Assembly (NCBI GenBank): GCA_002688185.1
Contig: NZCE01000050.1
Coordinates: 1 to 64,000, forward strand
Length of the DNA stretch: 64,000 nucleotides
Direction of reading: 5' to 3'
Origin: Spirochaetales bacterium
GTDB lineage: Bacteria; Spirochaetota; Spirochaetia; ARS1246
Numbering within the stretch: position 1 is the stretch's first letter; every line of letters begins with the position of its first letter. Below are positions 7,841 through 18,100 of this stretch, in pieces. A program made the translations under genes and the position numbers. Below the pieces are notes generated by a model that saw only the letters and a program-made list of their open reading frames with translations, had not been told where the DNA came from and did not search any database.

Positions 7841-8584
7841 ATGACGGCCAATAGGAGAGATTTCAAGCACTTTGGGAAGGCAAGACACCCGGCAAGACGA
7901 ATTATTAGAACTGTAATTCTTTTTTGTACCACCTTCTTTGTAATCTATTTACTCATTACGTCGTTTTTCCTTGCATCATATTCGGTAGGTTCAATGGCCA
8001 TGGAACCTACACTCTCTATTGGAGACCGTATTATCAGCTCCCCACTGGTGTTTGGTCCTACAATCCCTTTTACTACCTACCAAATTCGAAAAATACGGCA
8101 GCCTGAACGAGGCGAGCTAATTATCTGCAAGCCGGTCTTTTATTCGGCAGCGTCGGTGGAGCGTGTGCTGTCGCCTTTCGTCGCTTTTTTTACCCTGCGT
8201 ATGGTGTCTATTGGACACGATGAGGAGTGGGAGACAACGCATCTGATTAAGCGGGTCATAGGTCTCCCGGGTGAAACCATACGGATGGAAGATTTCATTG
8301 CATTTATCAAACCTGCCCACGAAGATGGATTTTTCAGCGAAATTGAGCTGACCGAAAAAAAATATGCAATTACCTACTCGCCCACCCCGGCAGGCTGGCA
8401 AGCGCAGTTTCCATATTCAGGTAATTATAGCGAAATAACGTTGGGACCAGACGAATACTTTGTTCTTGGTGACAATCGCAGTGGCTCACATGATTCTCGA
8501 CACTGGGGACCGGTTCCATCTGATTACGTCAGCGGCAAAGTGCTATTAAGGTACTGGCCGCTGAGGAAGTTCGGTGCACCATAA
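7841..8584 (+). CDS. Type I signal peptidase paralogue lacking the usual catalytic Ser
   Basis: 247 aa, one N-terminal transmembrane helix (about 21-46). Aligned without gaps to its neighbour, the nucleophile box SVGSMAMEPTLSIGDRI places Ala53 (GCC codon) where catalytic Ser is expected. Ser51, two residues earlier, is the only nearby alternative. Lys137 in THLIKRVIGLPGE and the terminal GDNRSGSHDSRHWGPV box are conserved, so the fold is kept. It may be an inactive regulatory paralogue or may use a shifted serine. The ATG is preceded by GGCGGAA. The 3' end overlaps hemW by 11 bases, implying co-expression. Confidence 0.85.
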   Translation: MTANRRDFKHFGKARHPARRIIRTVILFCTTFFVIYLLITSFFLASYSVGSMAMEPTLSIGDRIISSPLVFGPTIPFTTYQIRKIRQPERGELIICKPVFYSAASVERVLSPFVAFFTLRMVSIGHDEEWETTHLIKRVIGLPGETIRMEDFIAFIKPAHEDGFFSEIELTEKKYAITYSPTPAGWQAQFPYSGNYSEITLGPDEYFVLGDNRSGSHDSRHWGPVPSDYVSGKVLLRYWPLRKFGAP

Positions 8585-9803
8585 TCTCCGCCCAATTTCT
8601 GACATATCCATCTATATTCACGTCCCATTCTGCCCGAAAAAATGCCGATATTGCGACTTTTTCTCTCTGGCAAAGCAAACATCCACGACCAAAAGGCAGA
8701 TTATAGGTGAGACTTTACATCAACTTGTCTACTTTTTAATAGAGCTCGGTAATCCCCGCGTGGCCACGGTGTATATCGGGGGTGGGACGCCAAACGAGCT
8801 CGAGCTCCCCCTGGCACGATATTTTTTTGAAGCCGTTTATCAGATGCTGCGTTCCTATGCAAAGTCTGACGACATCAAGGAGTGGACTGTAGAACTAAAT
8901 CCTGAATTGATAACCGCAGAATACTTATCGTTGATGGCTGAATATGGGGTAACACGACTGAGCGTTGGCGCTCAGACCTTTTCTGAGCGTCAATACGATA
9001 TCATAGGCAGGGTCGGAGGGACCAAACAGAATCGGGTGGCGCTAGATTGTATCCGACGGGAGTGGAAGAGGGACTTGAATATCGATATCATAACCGCGCT
9101 CCCAGACCAACGGCTATCGGAAGCCAAACTTGACATTGACTCGGCCACACATTATCAACCTGACCACATTTCTCTCTATACCTTAACAATCGAGGATAAC
9201 ACGCCGCTCCGGGATGATGCCCGTTTAGGTAAAATACAACCGTTGGACCAGCAATTAGCGGAATCTATCTGGTTGCGACAAATGGAAAAGCTCGAAACAA
9301 TGGGATATGAACGCTACGAGGTATCAAATTTCGCTCAACAGGGAAAACAATGCCTGCATAATCTCGCGTATTGGAAAATGTCCCCCTATCTTGGCTGCGG
9401 GCCGGCATCGGTGTCCACTTTGCCTTCAACAACCGGCCCTCACCGTTTAACAACAAATAGGAGCTTCGAAACGTTTCTCACGGGTAGGACAAGCTTTTGG
9501 GGAATTCTCGATGAGGCCATTTCAGCGCGGAGTTTTCTTATCGAACATGTTATGATGGGAATAAGACTTTCCAAAGGTATCGACATACGACGACTCAAAA
9601 GGATTTTTGGTATCGATTTGCTGAAAATCGTCCCGCGAGTTTTTGATGAGTGGTTTCGGAAAGAACTTCTATGCGTGGAGACAGATCGGGTATGGCTGAG
9701 CCAGAACGGATTGAACCTTCTCGATAGATTCCTCCAAGAATTCATAGAAGAGCTTGGAGAGACGATCCCGGAACGCTTGGTATGGCCGGTGTTATCGCGT
9801 TGA
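8574..9803 (+). CDS. hemW: Radical SAM protein of the HemW (coproporphyrinogen oxidase-like) family
   Basis: 409 aa. Family members bind a 4Fe-4S cluster and S-adenosylmethionine; HemW is thought to be a heme chaperone rather than the oxidase HemN. The cluster motif CPKKCRYC uses Cys20, Cys24 and Cys27, then DFF as in HemW. Further landmarks are YIGGGTPNEL, VELNPELITAEYL, VTRLSVGAQTF and the YERYEVSNFA segment. The usual Gly-rich GxGxGAHS stretch is altered to LGCGPASVST. The start is GTG 8574, overlapping the end of the signal peptidase paralogue. Assignment to HemW is by the cysteine motif and architecture; other HemN-like roles remain possible. Confidence 0.85.
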   Translation: MHHNLRPISDISIYIHVPFCPKKCRYCDFFSLAKQTSTTKRQIIGETLHQLVYFLIELGNPRVATVYIGGGTPNELELPLARYFFEAVYQMLRSYAKSDDIKEWTVELNPELITAEYLSLMAEYGVTRLSVGAQTFSERQYDIIGRVGGTKQNRVALDCIRREWKRDLNIDIITALPDQRLSEAKLDIDSATHYQPDHISLYTLTIEDNTPLRDDARLGKIQPLDQQLAESIWLRQMEKLETMGYERYEVSNFAQQGKQCLHNLAYWKMSPYLGCGPASVSTLPSTTGPHRLTTNRSFETFLTGRTSFWGILDEAISARSFLIEHVMMGIRLSKGIDIRRLKRIFGIDLLKIVPRVFDEWFRKELLCVETDRVWLSQNGLNLLDRFLQEFIEELGETIPERLVWPVLSR

Positions 9804-9853
9804 CCGCGTTTGCAGCCCTTAAACTGCGGCTACATCGAATCAATGCTCTTTGG

Positions 9854-9859
9854 TATACT
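9854..9859 (+). promoter_or_regulatory. Possible -10 element upstream of yebC
   Basis: TATACT in the 117-base gap between hemW and yebC, about 60 bases before the yebC ATG. No good -35 is present at 16-18 bases, so this is tentative. Confidence 0.3.
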
Positions 9860-9920
9860 AGCAAGCTATTTCGCCAGAAGCCCGTTATCGAGCTAGGCGG
9901 TCAGCGACAGGAGAGACAAT

Positions 9921-10667
9921 ATGTCCGGACATAGTAAATGGGCGTCTATAAGACACAAAAAGGGTGCCGTGGACGCAAAACGAGGCAAACTTTTCACGAA
10001 GATTATCAGGGAAATTACCGTGGCAGCTAGATCCGGCGGGGGAGAGCCGGAGTCCAATCCAAGATTACGCACGGCCATTCTCGCGGCACGCTCGGCGAAC
10101 ATGCCAAAAGATAATATCGACCGAGCGATCAAGAAGGGGACAGGTGAGCTCGAAGGCGCCAATTATGAGGAATTGATTTATGAAGCGTATGGCCCGGGCG
10201 GCGTCGCTTTGCTAGTAAATTGCCTCACCGATAATCGGAACAGAACTGCGGCTGACGTGCGCAGCATACTTACAAAAAACGGCGGGAGTATGGGCGAGGC
10301 GGGATCTGTTTCCTACCTCTTTCAACGGAAGGGAGTCATCGGTATCGACGGCGGCGAATACTCGGAAGATCAGGTATTTGAGGTTGCTCTGGAGGCCGGT
10401 GCAGAAGACGTTACTGACCAAGCGGGGACTATCGAAGTTCTTACTGAACCCGACGATTTTGAAAACGTGGTAATAGAGCTTGAAAACGCCGGCATAAAAC
10501 AAACGTTTGCCGAAGTTTCACAGGTACCGGATTCCATGCTTTCATTGGATAATGAAAAAACTAAAAAAGTACTGCGGCTGATTGACCGGCTTGATGACGC
10601 GGATGACGTACAATCGGTTTCATCAAATTTGGATATCCCCGACGGTTTCGAGCTCGAGGATGAATGA
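9921..10667 (+). CDS. yebC: YebC/PmpR-family protein
   Basis: 248 aa, normal length. The family was described first as DNA-binding regulators, and recent work links members to translation of difficult peptide stretches. The N terminus [25 protein letters not shown] is the family signature, followed by [25 protein letters not shown] and [29 protein letters not shown] lies 8 bases before the ATG. It directly precedes ruvC with an ATGA overlap, an arrangement seen in many bacteria. Confidence 0.96.
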   Translation: MSGHSKWASIRHKKGAVDAKRGKLFTKIIREITVAARSGGGEPESNPRLRTAILAARSANMPKDNIDRAIKKGTGELEGANYEELIYEAYGPGGVALLVNCLTDNRNRTAADVRSILTKNGGSMGEAGSVSYLFQRKGVIGIDGGEYSEDQVFEVALEAGAEDVTDQAGTIEVLTEPDDFENVVIELENAGIKQTFAEVSQVPDSMLSLDNEKTKKVLRLIDRLDDADDVQSVSSNLDIPDGFELEDE

Positions 10668-11179
10668 CGACGATTCTCGGCGTTGATCCCGGGCTTGCCA
10701 AAACCGGCTACGGTGTGATTCGTGTCGAAGGCAACCGGATTGCACATATTTTCCATGACACCATCTCAACCGACCCTGCGGCAATTACCGGTGTCCGTCT
10801 TGAAACTATTTACGATGGTATAAAAAAGGCTGTTGAGACCTTTCAGCCATCCATGGCGGGCATCGAAAGCATTTATTTTGCTAAGAATATATCAAGCGCG
10901 CTCCCAGTGGCGCAGGCCAGGGGAGTAATCCTTCTTGGGTTATCGCAGGAAAACATTCTTACACGCGAGTTTTCCCCCCAAATGATAAAACAGATGATTA
11001 CCGGAAACGGAAGGGCGGAAAAGGCACAAGTGCAGCGTCTGGTTCGCTTTCTCCTCTCTATGGATGAGCCCCCAGGCTCAGATCACGCATCGGACGCTCT
11101 CGCGGCGGCTATTTGTTGCTATAATTCGTCGACAGCTGAATCAAAAATCGGGAGCTTTGCGGCAAAACATGATAAATAG
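10664..11179 (+). CDS. ruvC: Crossover junction endodeoxyribonuclease RuvC
   Basis: 171 aa. Resolves Holliday junctions after RuvAB branch migration. Catalytic residues are visible: Asp8 in [12 protein letters not shown], Glu68 in GIESIYF, and His141 plus Asp144 in [11 protein letters not shown]. His in the third position is also found in Thermus RuvC. The start overlaps the yebC stop as ATGA, and the end overlaps ruvA by 11 bases. Confidence 0.97.
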   Translation: MTTILGVDPGLAKTGYGVIRVEGNRIAHIFHDTISTDPAAITGVRLETIYDGIKKAVETFQPSMAGIESIYFAKNISSALPVAQARGVILLGLSQENILTREFSPQMIKQMITGNGRAEKAQVQRLVRFLLSMDEPPGSDHASDALAAAICCYNSSTAESKIGSFAAKHDK

Positions 11180-11765
11180 CATCACCGGCGTGATGACCGG
11201 AAAAGATACCGAATATGTTTATCTCGAAAACGGTGGAATCGAGTGGAGCGTGAGGGTTTCAGCCCGGACCGCGCACGCGCTGCCGCCTTCCGGCCGGGAG
11301 GCGCGGATCTTCACCTATTTGCACCACCGAGAGGATCAGATGGCTCTGTATGGCTTTTCATCGGTGGAAGAGCGTTACCTGTTTCTCGACCTCCTCAGAG
11401 TTGGTGGCATTGGTCCGAAGCAGGCGCTGCGAATACTGTCTGGCATGAGCGTGGATGAGTTTGTAACGAGCTTAGATGCCGACGATGTGGACGGACTTTC
11501 GCGAGTTCCCGGTTTGGGGAAAAAGACGGCTCAAAAGATCATACTTACACTGAGGGGGCGTCTTTCGTTGCCGCCCGATGAAGAGACACCGGCGCAAAAC
11601 GCAGAGATTGTCGCCGCACTCGTTGAAATGGGATTTGACCGGCAAACCGGCACTAAAGCGGTTGAGCGCGCGGCCTCCGATGTGCGAGATGAAGGACTCC
11701 GGGACGAAGAAGCTGAAAAAGAGATATTTAGGCGGGCCATTGTATCGCTGAGCTCAAATCAGTAG
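11169..11765 (+). CDS. ruvA: Holliday junction branch migration protein RuvA
   Basis: 198 aa. RuvA tetramers hold the four-way junction and load RuvB. The order is an OB-fold domain (about 1-63, ending [12 protein letters not shown]), then two helix-hairpin-helix motifs ([16 protein letters not shown] and [16 protein letters not shown]), and a C-terminal RuvB-binding domain ([16 protein letters not shown]). I start at ATG 11169, which begins with the canonical MINSITG; the frame is open further upstream inside ruvC. It sits between ruvC and ruvB in one operon. Confidence 0.96.
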   Translation: MINSITGVMTGKDTEYVYLENGGIEWSVRVSARTAHALPPSGREARIFTYLHHREDQMALYGFSSVEERYLFLDLLRVGGIGPKQALRILSGMSVDEFVTSLDADDVDGLSRVPGLGKKTAQKIILTLRGRLSLPPDEETPAQNAEIVAALVEMGFDRQTGTKAVERAASDVRDEGLRDEEAEKEIFRRAIVSLSSNQ

Positions 11766-11775
11766 GGTACTACCC

Positions 11776-12807
11776 ATGGATGCCGACGACGATCGCGTGC
11801 TTTCGGGGAGCTACAACGAGCATGAGGATGATACAGAAACGTCGCTGAGACCGCGTTTTCTCAGTGAGTTCCAGGGGCAGAGCGCAATAAAGGAAAACCT
11901 ATCCATTTTTATCAGGGCAGCAAGAGATCGAAAAGAAAGTTTAGACCACGTATTCCTCTCAGGCCCTCCCGGCCTTGGCAAAACGACTCTTGCGGGGATC
12001 ATGGCGAATGAGCTTGCCGCTGAGTTCAAAGCAACCGCTGCGCCGGCTCTAGATAAGCCAAAAGATCTTGCGGGCATACTTACGACTCTCCCTGAAGGAT
12101 CTGTTTTTTTTATCGATGAAATTCACAGACTGAGGCCCGCGATTGAGGAAATGCTCTATACCGCTATGGAAGATTTTGAAATCGACTGGGTAATCGGCCA
12201 AGGCCCTTCGGCAAGAACTTTGAGAATTCCTATCTCATCATTTACTCTCATGGGGGCAACGACAAAAGCCGGAAGTGTGTCCGGCCCCCTTCACAGCCGA
12301 TTTGGAATCTCTATTAGGATGGATTTCTATTCCGATGATGAGATTATTCAGATCGTAAAGCGGTCGGCACACATACTGAATATCGAGATACACGAAGCTG
12401 CGACGGCCCTTCTCGCCCGGTGTTCTCGGGGAACACCACGCGTTGCCAATCGGCTTCTGAGACGTATGCGGGACTTTGCCCAGGTCATCGGTCGGGGAAT
12501 CATAGATCGCAAAGTAGTCGCGGATGGGCTCAAGCGGCTTGAAATCGATTCATACGGCCTCGAGCGCCACGATCGCGAGATTCTCCGCGTGATTATTCGC
12601 CATTATTCCGGCGGCCCTGTGGGGGCCGAGACTTTGGCAATATCGATTGGTGAAGCCACCGAAACCCTCGAGGACTTCTACGAGCCGTATCTCATTCAAC
12701 AGGGCTTCCTCAAACGAACGTCTAGAGGACGTATGGCGACCGAATTAGCGTATGAAATTCTCTCAATAGACCAGCAAAAACATGAAGACCAGGGACTTCT
12801 TTTTTAA
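11776..12807 (+). CDS. ruvB: Holliday junction branch migration ATPase RuvB
   Basis: 343 aa. Hexameric AAA+ motor of the RuvABC resolvasome. Walker A is GPPGLGKTT (63-71) and Walker B is FFIDEIHRL (Asp114, Glu115); sensor and arginine-finger regions follow ([16 protein letters not shown]), and the C-terminal winged helix ends in [13 protein letters not shown]. An acidic N-terminal extension of about 20 residues is slightly longer than usual. The 3' end overlaps queA by 26 bases. Confidence 0.97.
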   Translation: MDADDDRVLSGSYNEHEDDTETSLRPRFLSEFQGQSAIKENLSIFIRAARDRKESLDHVFLSGPPGLGKTTLAGIMANELAAEFKATAAPALDKPKDLAGILTTLPEGSVFFIDEIHRLRPAIEEMLYTAMEDFEIDWVIGQGPSARTLRIPISSFTLMGATTKAGSVSGPLHSRFGISIRMDFYSDDEIIQIVKRSAHILNIEIHEAATALLARCSRGTPRVANRLLRRMRDFAQVIGRGIIDRKVVADGLKRLEIDSYGLERHDREILRVIIRHYSGGPVGAETLAISIGEATETLEDFYEPYLIQQGFLKRTSRGRMATELAYEILSIDQQKHEDQGLLF

Positions 12808-13798
12808 CCTGCCGCCCGAGCTCATCGCACAACGACCACGGGGGCAACGCGGCGACAGCAGATTGATGGTTCTAAACCGCGCGACAAAAACAACAACCGA
12901 TTCACACATGGATCACATTTGTTCTCACATCAGCTCGGGATCCGTTATCGTATTTAACGACACTCGGGTACTCAACGCACGGCTTTACGGGCAAGCGGAA
13001 ACCGGTTCCCGGGTTGAGATCCTGCTTGTGAAACGGCTATCAGAACTCAGGTGGTGGGCGCTCACGTCTAGAGGAAAAAAACAACGGGTTGGAAGGTCCT
13101 ACGCCCTGCCAGACGGCGTCATCGGAACTATCGTTACCGACGACGGCCAATTCAAAGAAATAGAAGTCTCAAAAGCAATTGACGATGGATGGCTCGAAAA
13201 GCATGGGAATGTCCCGTTGCCGCCGTATATCCATCGACCAAACGAAACGGGGGATGCTGATCGATACCAAACAGTTTATTCTCGAGAAACCGGCTCCATT
13301 GCTGCGCCCACGGCTGGCCTCCATTTTACCGACCGAATCATCGGTTCACTTGCCAAACATGGAGTAGACCACGTTTTTCTGACTCTGCATGTGGGTGTCG
13401 GAACCTTTCTACCTATGAGAAGCATAAACGTCGAAGACCATGTAATGCATGAAGAAGAGTACGAAATCACCGTTGCCACCGCAAACCGGATAAACCGCGC
13501 GCTGCGGCAGAATAGCGCCGTCATCGCCGTCGGCACCACCACGGTCAGAACACTTGAATCGGCCTGGCAAAACGGCGGAATAAAACCGGGTCGAAGAAGG
13601 ACCGAGCTATTTATCAAGCCGGGACATCAGTTCAAAACCATCCAGGGCTTTTTTACCAACTTCCACACCCCGGAATCAACATTGTTAGTCATGGTTTCAG
13701 CATTTGCCGGCATCGATTTCCTAAAGACAGCATATAGAGAAGCAATCGGTCGGGAGTACCGGTTCTTTTCCTACGGCGATGCAATGTTGGTCCTGTAG
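12782..13798 (+). CDS. queA: S-adenosylmethionine:tRNA ribosyltransferase-isomerase QueA
   Basis: 338 aa. Forms epoxyqueuosine in the wobble position of tRNAs with GUN anticodons, downstream of Tgt (gene at 37402). Family segments include [50 protein letters not shown] and [21 protein letters not shown]. The ATG lies within the last codons of ruvB, implying translational coupling. It is followed by a convergent gene only 22 bases away. Confidence 0.96.
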   Translation: MKTRDFFFNLPPELIAQRPRGQRGDSRLMVLNRATKTTTDSHMDHICSHISSGSVIVFNDTRVLNARLYGQAETGSRVEILLVKRLSELRWWALTSRGKKQRVGRSYALPDGVIGTIVTDDGQFKEIEVSKAIDDGWLEKHGNVPLPPYIHRPNETGDADRYQTVYSRETGSIAAPTAGLHFTDRIIGSLAKHGVDHVFLTLHVGVGTFLPMRSINVEDHVMHEEEYEITVATANRINRALRQNSAVIAVGTTTVRTLESAWQNGGIKPGRRRTELFIKPGHQFKTIQGFFTNFHTPESTLLVMVSAFAGIDFLKTAYREAIGREYRFFSYGDAMLVL

Positions 13799-13820
13799 TT
13801 ACTTTTAGACATCGGTTCCG

Positions 13821-14429
13821 CTAATAGGTATTTTCATCCATGCGCTGAAAGTCGTCCTGTACCGAATTGAGTCTCTCCAGATCCATCGCAATAATCGATT
13901 CGTAATCCAACTCATAGTACTCAATACGATAGTTCTCATCCGCCCAGTGATGAATCTGATGGAGATCGATAAATTGCAATTCCCAAGCCTTGTCGGACCA
14001 TAAGACCGCATTTTCCCAATAAAACAGTGCCGCCTGGTAGTATGATCGAGCTATCTCTAAACTTTTGAGATTCTGCGTCTTCCAAGGTGCGTTATAAAAA
14101 AAAGCCGTTCGTTTATCAAATTTAGATCCGAGGAGCCGGTACTGCTTGACCAGCTCAAGGTTCATATGCATGGAAAACAGATACCTATACCGTTCCCATT
14201 CCAAATCCGACTGTATACGGGCAAGAGCATTTTGCGGATTTACAAAATCCGATGCCAGCGCACGTTCGAGGTACCAGATATTCTCATTAATATTTTCCGG
14301 GTGCTGATAGAAATGTTGATGGTAAAGTCGATAATATTGCTCGGCATAACGAGTGTCGTACGCAAAAGCCTGAAAGGATGCCAGTTGGGCTATGAGAGCT
14401 ATCGCTAGTAAACAGAGGCGGAACTTCAC
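13821..14429 (-). CDS. Exported protein of unknown function
   Basis: 202 aa. A signal peptide occupies about residues 1-23 (LCLLAIALIAQL core, likely cut after AFA). The mature protein is predicted all-helical and rich in Tyr, Trp, Glu and His, with helical pairs that resemble degenerate TPRs (YYQAALFYWENAVLW). No family is recognised. The start is GTG 14429, two bases after the tmk stop, so it is expressed with tmk. A periplasmic location is inferred from the signal peptide. Confidence 0.65.
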   Translation of the reverse strand: MKFRLCLLAIALIAQLASFQAFAYDTRYAEQYYRLYHQHFYQHPENINENIWYLERALASDFVNPQNALARIQSDLEWERYRYLFSMHMNLELVKQYRLLGSKFDKRTAFFYNAPWKTQNLKSLEIARSYYQAALFYWENAVLWSDKAWELQFIDLHQIHHWADENYRIEYYELDYESIIAMDLERLNSVQDDFQRMDENTY

Positions 14430-14431
14430 CT

Positions 14432-15061
14432 TTACACCATCGGTAGTCCGCTCACATGACTCCAGACCTTTTCGGCCACTATTTCAGGGGACGCCGCACC
14501 ATCAATTCTCATGATTTTTACTCCCGACCGTGCATAAGTTTCGAGGGCCTTCTCATATAAACTCACCACTTTTTTCTGAAAGCTTAAATTTTCAAATATC
14601 TCCCTTGTTTGCCTATTTGATGCCCGCCGCTCACCCACCTCAACTGAAACATCGAGAAATATCAAGAACTGCGGCAGCGGAAATGCTCGATTTAGCTCAT
14701 CCACAAAATCAAATCCGCACTCAACGGATTGGTACGCAAGGGAAGAAAACAGGTATCGGTCGCAAACCACCAACTCTCCACGGGCAAGCCTATCGGTGAT
14801 ACCATATTCTCGAGCGTACAGGTGTTGATATCGATCGGCAACAAAAAGGTGGGCAAGAGCCTGCGGTTCAACGGCAATGTTTCCACTCAGCACACGTCGA
14901 ATCAGAGCACCTACTTCTCCGTCAGTTGGTTCACAGGTCAACCAGGATGATGTGTGTTTTTTTCGGTAGCGCTCACCAAGCTGTTTTAACAGCGTAGTAG
15001 TGCCTGACCCATCAATACCCTCAATGACTACAAAGTTGCGCAAAACCTCGCGTTTTTGCAT
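14432..15061 (-). CDS. tmk: Thymidylate kinase with atypical P-loop
   Basis: 209 aa. Phosphorylates dTMP to dTDP. The fold and motifs fit Tmk: P-loop GIDGSGTTT (15-23), VCDRYLFSSLAYQ with the DR(Y/H) motif, and FLIFLDVSVEVGERRASNR. The invariant Walker A Lys is replaced by Thr21 (ACT codon), which is unusual for a P-loop kinase. The rest of the active site looks intact, so activity is still likely. There is no ribosome binding site before the ATG. TACAAT, a -10-like hexamer, ends 7 bases upstream, so the message may be leaderless. Confidence 0.88.
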   Translation of the reverse strand: MQKREVLRNFVVIEGIDGSGTTTLLKQLGERYRKKHTSSWLTCEPTDGEVGALIRRVLSGNIAVEPQALAHLFVADRYQHLYAREYGITDRLARGELVVCDRYLFSSLAYQSVECGFDFVDELNRAFPLPQFLIFLDVSVEVGERRASNRQTREIFENLSFQKKVVSLYEKALETYARSGVKIMRIDGAASPEIVAEKVWSHVSGLPMV

Positions 15062-15068
15062 GCACAGT

Positions 15069-15074
15069 ATTGTA
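15069..15074 (-). promoter_or_regulatory. Possible tmk -10 element giving a leaderless mRNA
   Basis: Minus strand TACAAT (5 of 6 to consensus) followed by seven bases (ACTGTGC) and then the tmk ATG. The -35 region is weak (TTACCT at a spacing of about 18). Confidence 0.4.
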
Positions 15075-15147
15075 GCGGTAAAGGATGTTTCCAGGTAAGT
15101 GGTTGGGGTTATTTTATGACAACGGCCGGGAAAGGAGGCCGATAATT

Positions 15148-15156
15148 TGATATAAT
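15148..15156 (+). promoter_or_regulatory. Extended -10 promoter for the tamB-bamA-skp-mutS unit
   Basis: TGATATAAT: a perfect TATAAT at 15151-15156 preceded by the TG-n extension. No strong -35 is seen, which is acceptable for extended -10 promoters. Transcription would start near 15163, about 27 bases before the proposed first codon of the tamB-like gene. Confidence 0.6.
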
Positions 15157-15174
15157 AGTAGTTGGAGTAGCAGT

Positions 15175-15187
15175 TAGGGGTGCCCTA
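15175..15187 (+). promoter_or_regulatory. Small hairpin over the tamB-like ribosome binding site
   Basis: TAGGGGTGCCCTA forms a 5-bp stem with a 3-base loop, burying the AGGGG that would act as the ribosome binding site 9-10 bases before the proposed ATA start. It could reduce initiation. Confidence 0.4.
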
Positions 15188-15189
15188 CC

Positions 15190-18100
15190 ATAAAACACAC
15201 ATATAGACGGTCCCATATTGTTCAAATTTTGATACTCGCTTCACTAGTTGTGGTCACAATGCTTGCAATTTGGCCGCTGCAGAGGATCATCAGAGAACGT
15301 ATGGATGTGCTCCGTGATGAAGTTATTCAGTACCTTGAACGGACTACCGACCGTGAAATTCAATATACTTCCGTTTCCCCTTCTGTTCTCCGCTATCTGG
15401 ATATTCGTGATATGAAAATTCTCGCGAAGGAGGAGCCGCGTGAATCCATTCTGGCAATTACAAGAATTCGGGTGTATTACAACATTTTTGCGCTTTTGGG
15501 AAGGAATCCCCAAACGGCTTTTAGCCGGGTAAGCATAGAAGATTCGACGCTTTCATTTGACCTGGATGAAGATAAGGATCTCATCGAGCTTGTCAAAAAC
15601 ATGGTGGCTCTTGCGGACAATAGAGTTGACAGACCAAACCTGGTAGTAAGCGGCCGGAATCTGAGCGTGGCGGTCAAAAATGAATCATTTGAGGCATCTA
15701 TAGAACGGCTATTCTTTGACATAGATACGGGACCGGACTTGTTGGCAATCGAGCTGGACGGTGAAATGGCAGTCACCCCACTTTCGGCCCTCGACTATAT
15801 TGGCAACGTACACGCAAATGTTGATATCTCAGGTACGCTGGCACGCGACCTGAGCGACGCGACCATGAAAATCGGTCTGGCAAAAATAGCGTCCGAGACG
15901 GCATCTCTTGCGAGGCAGACATTTCAACTTACCGTTGCCCAACGTACGTGGAGACTTACAAAAATCCAAGATCGATTGCCAGTCGATTTTACCATCACCT
16001 ACGATACCAATCTGAAAATCCTTCTTGCCCAATACGCAGCGTCGGACTTTGTGCCTTCATCGCTACTAACACTCGAGGATATAGGTGAGGATATTTCCCC
16101 TTGGATGGACATAAAGCTCACGGGCAACGGAGAGGTAAGGTATCTCGTTGAGACGTCTGACCTATCGTTTTCAGGATTTGCATCGACGAACGTGCCAATA
16201 TCTATAGGCCCTCTATCGGACATTTCAGTTCAAGGAGTTTTCAGAGGGACTCCTGCGCTCCTGCATCTGTCCGACGTGCGTGCCGATACTAGCCACGGTG
16301 GACTTGGGTTTGACGGTACGATAGCATTAAATCCGCTTATTCCCAGCGGCCGCCTAAGCGTGCAAAATTTCAGCTGGCCTCTAAACCGGCTCATTTCCGG
16401 CTCGATGCAAATTTCGGAAAACGACGGTACGTACCTGATTGACGACGGCAACCTTTTGGTTGATGGCATCGAGCTGGACAACCTGCAGGCCAGCGCCACG
16501 ACCTTTGAGGAGGAAATCGAATTTACTTTGGAAGGCGTATTAGGCAGAGAATCCCCCCTCCAAATTGTGGGAAGCTTTGAAACCGGCGGGGAGAACGTCC
16601 TCGAGGCATCTGTTTCCCTCAAAGACCTTCCTCTTGACATAATTCTCGACAAAATCGAAGAGTTTCCGGAATCTCTTCCAGACTACATTACCCAACTCAG
16701 GATCGATGCGGATGCGTTCGTGCGCACGGATTTTGACCGTTATTCATTTTCGGTGCCGGCGTTTCTGGCCCATGATCGGGGCGGCGATTATCGCCTTAGC
16801 GCCCGGATGTCGGGCAACAATAGTGCAATTAACATCACCGATCTGGTGGCGTCTTGGCAGGAGATTGAGGTGCTCGGAACTGCCGAGATAAGAATTGAAA
16901 ACTTAAGCTCCCTCGAGCTTTCGGCGACGTTGGGTGCGTTTAATCAGACCTACTCAATCGAAGGTCTACTCAGCAACGGAAGCGAGTTATCGTTTACCGG
17001 CAACTATGGCCTTTCCGGCACATTTGAGCTAGATGGGAAAAAAGCCAATATTACAGTCCAAAGCACCGATTTGCCGGTGCCGTACAAGGAAAACGTCTAT
17101 TTCTTAAGCCTAAACGCAGACGGATACTTTCTCGATAAGGATCATTGGTCCTTTAAATCGGAGTCGAGCACGATCCACCCGATTCCTCTTCTCACCCTTG
17201 GCGATGCGGAAATCGGTTTTACGGGTACTGCCGAGCCGGGCCTCATTAAAGCAACGCATATCTCACTTGTCGACCAGTTCTCCGAGATCTCCGGACCCGC
17301 TGAACTCAGTTACGCGCTCAATCCAATCCGCCGGATGGCCGGCGATTTTTATCTCTCTGACGCCGAGCTCGATGAACAGTATGAGCTTACATTTACCCTC
17401 GGGGGAGATGTATTGGATGCTGAGGCGAGGTTCGAGCATGCAATGCTCGAGCGATTGGGAGATTTGCCCGTTGCGGGGAGGTTGAGCGGAGCCGCTCATA
17501 TTTGGGGCGCTTTGGATTCACTAAACGCCGACGCACTCGTCAGTGTGGAAAACGGCTCATTTAACGGGGACAGGGTCGAATTGGAAACGGCGATGTATCT
17601 GGACCAAAAACATATAGAGTTTGCCGATTTATCCATAGATTATCTGTCTAATCGGATACGGTCGGCAAATGGCTCCATGACTTTTTCGGATGGCTTGTTT
17701 TCTGTAGCTGCCGAGTACGCAGGTGCAATCCAAGATAGACCTTTATCCTTTGACTTGTCCATAGACGGAGCGTTCGATATGCCGATCGATCGATCGGACT
17801 TTTCGGTCATCCCTCAAATGGGGTTTTCCGCCGCCGTAGCAGCGTCGAATGTCACCCTCGGGCAGAGCAAGATCGATACATGGCAATTCTTGCTCAGTCA
17901 GCGTGACGACGTCATATCGGTCCGTGGGGGTCCTGAAGACGCCATAAGGGCTGAGTTCAAAAAAGATCAGACATTTAGCCTCGTTTTAGATAAGCCGCTT
18001 CCCCTCTCAGTTACGGCCAGAGGCGCGCTAAAGGGAGGGAGTGTGGAAGCGGAGTTGATCGATGTCGAGCTCGACATGGAGCGCGTGGAATCGGTATTTA

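Noticed and set aside
7841..8584. Second signal peptidase as a pseudogene
   Set aside because: The frame is intact, the other active-site boxes are conserved and it overlaps hemW, so it looks maintained by selection.
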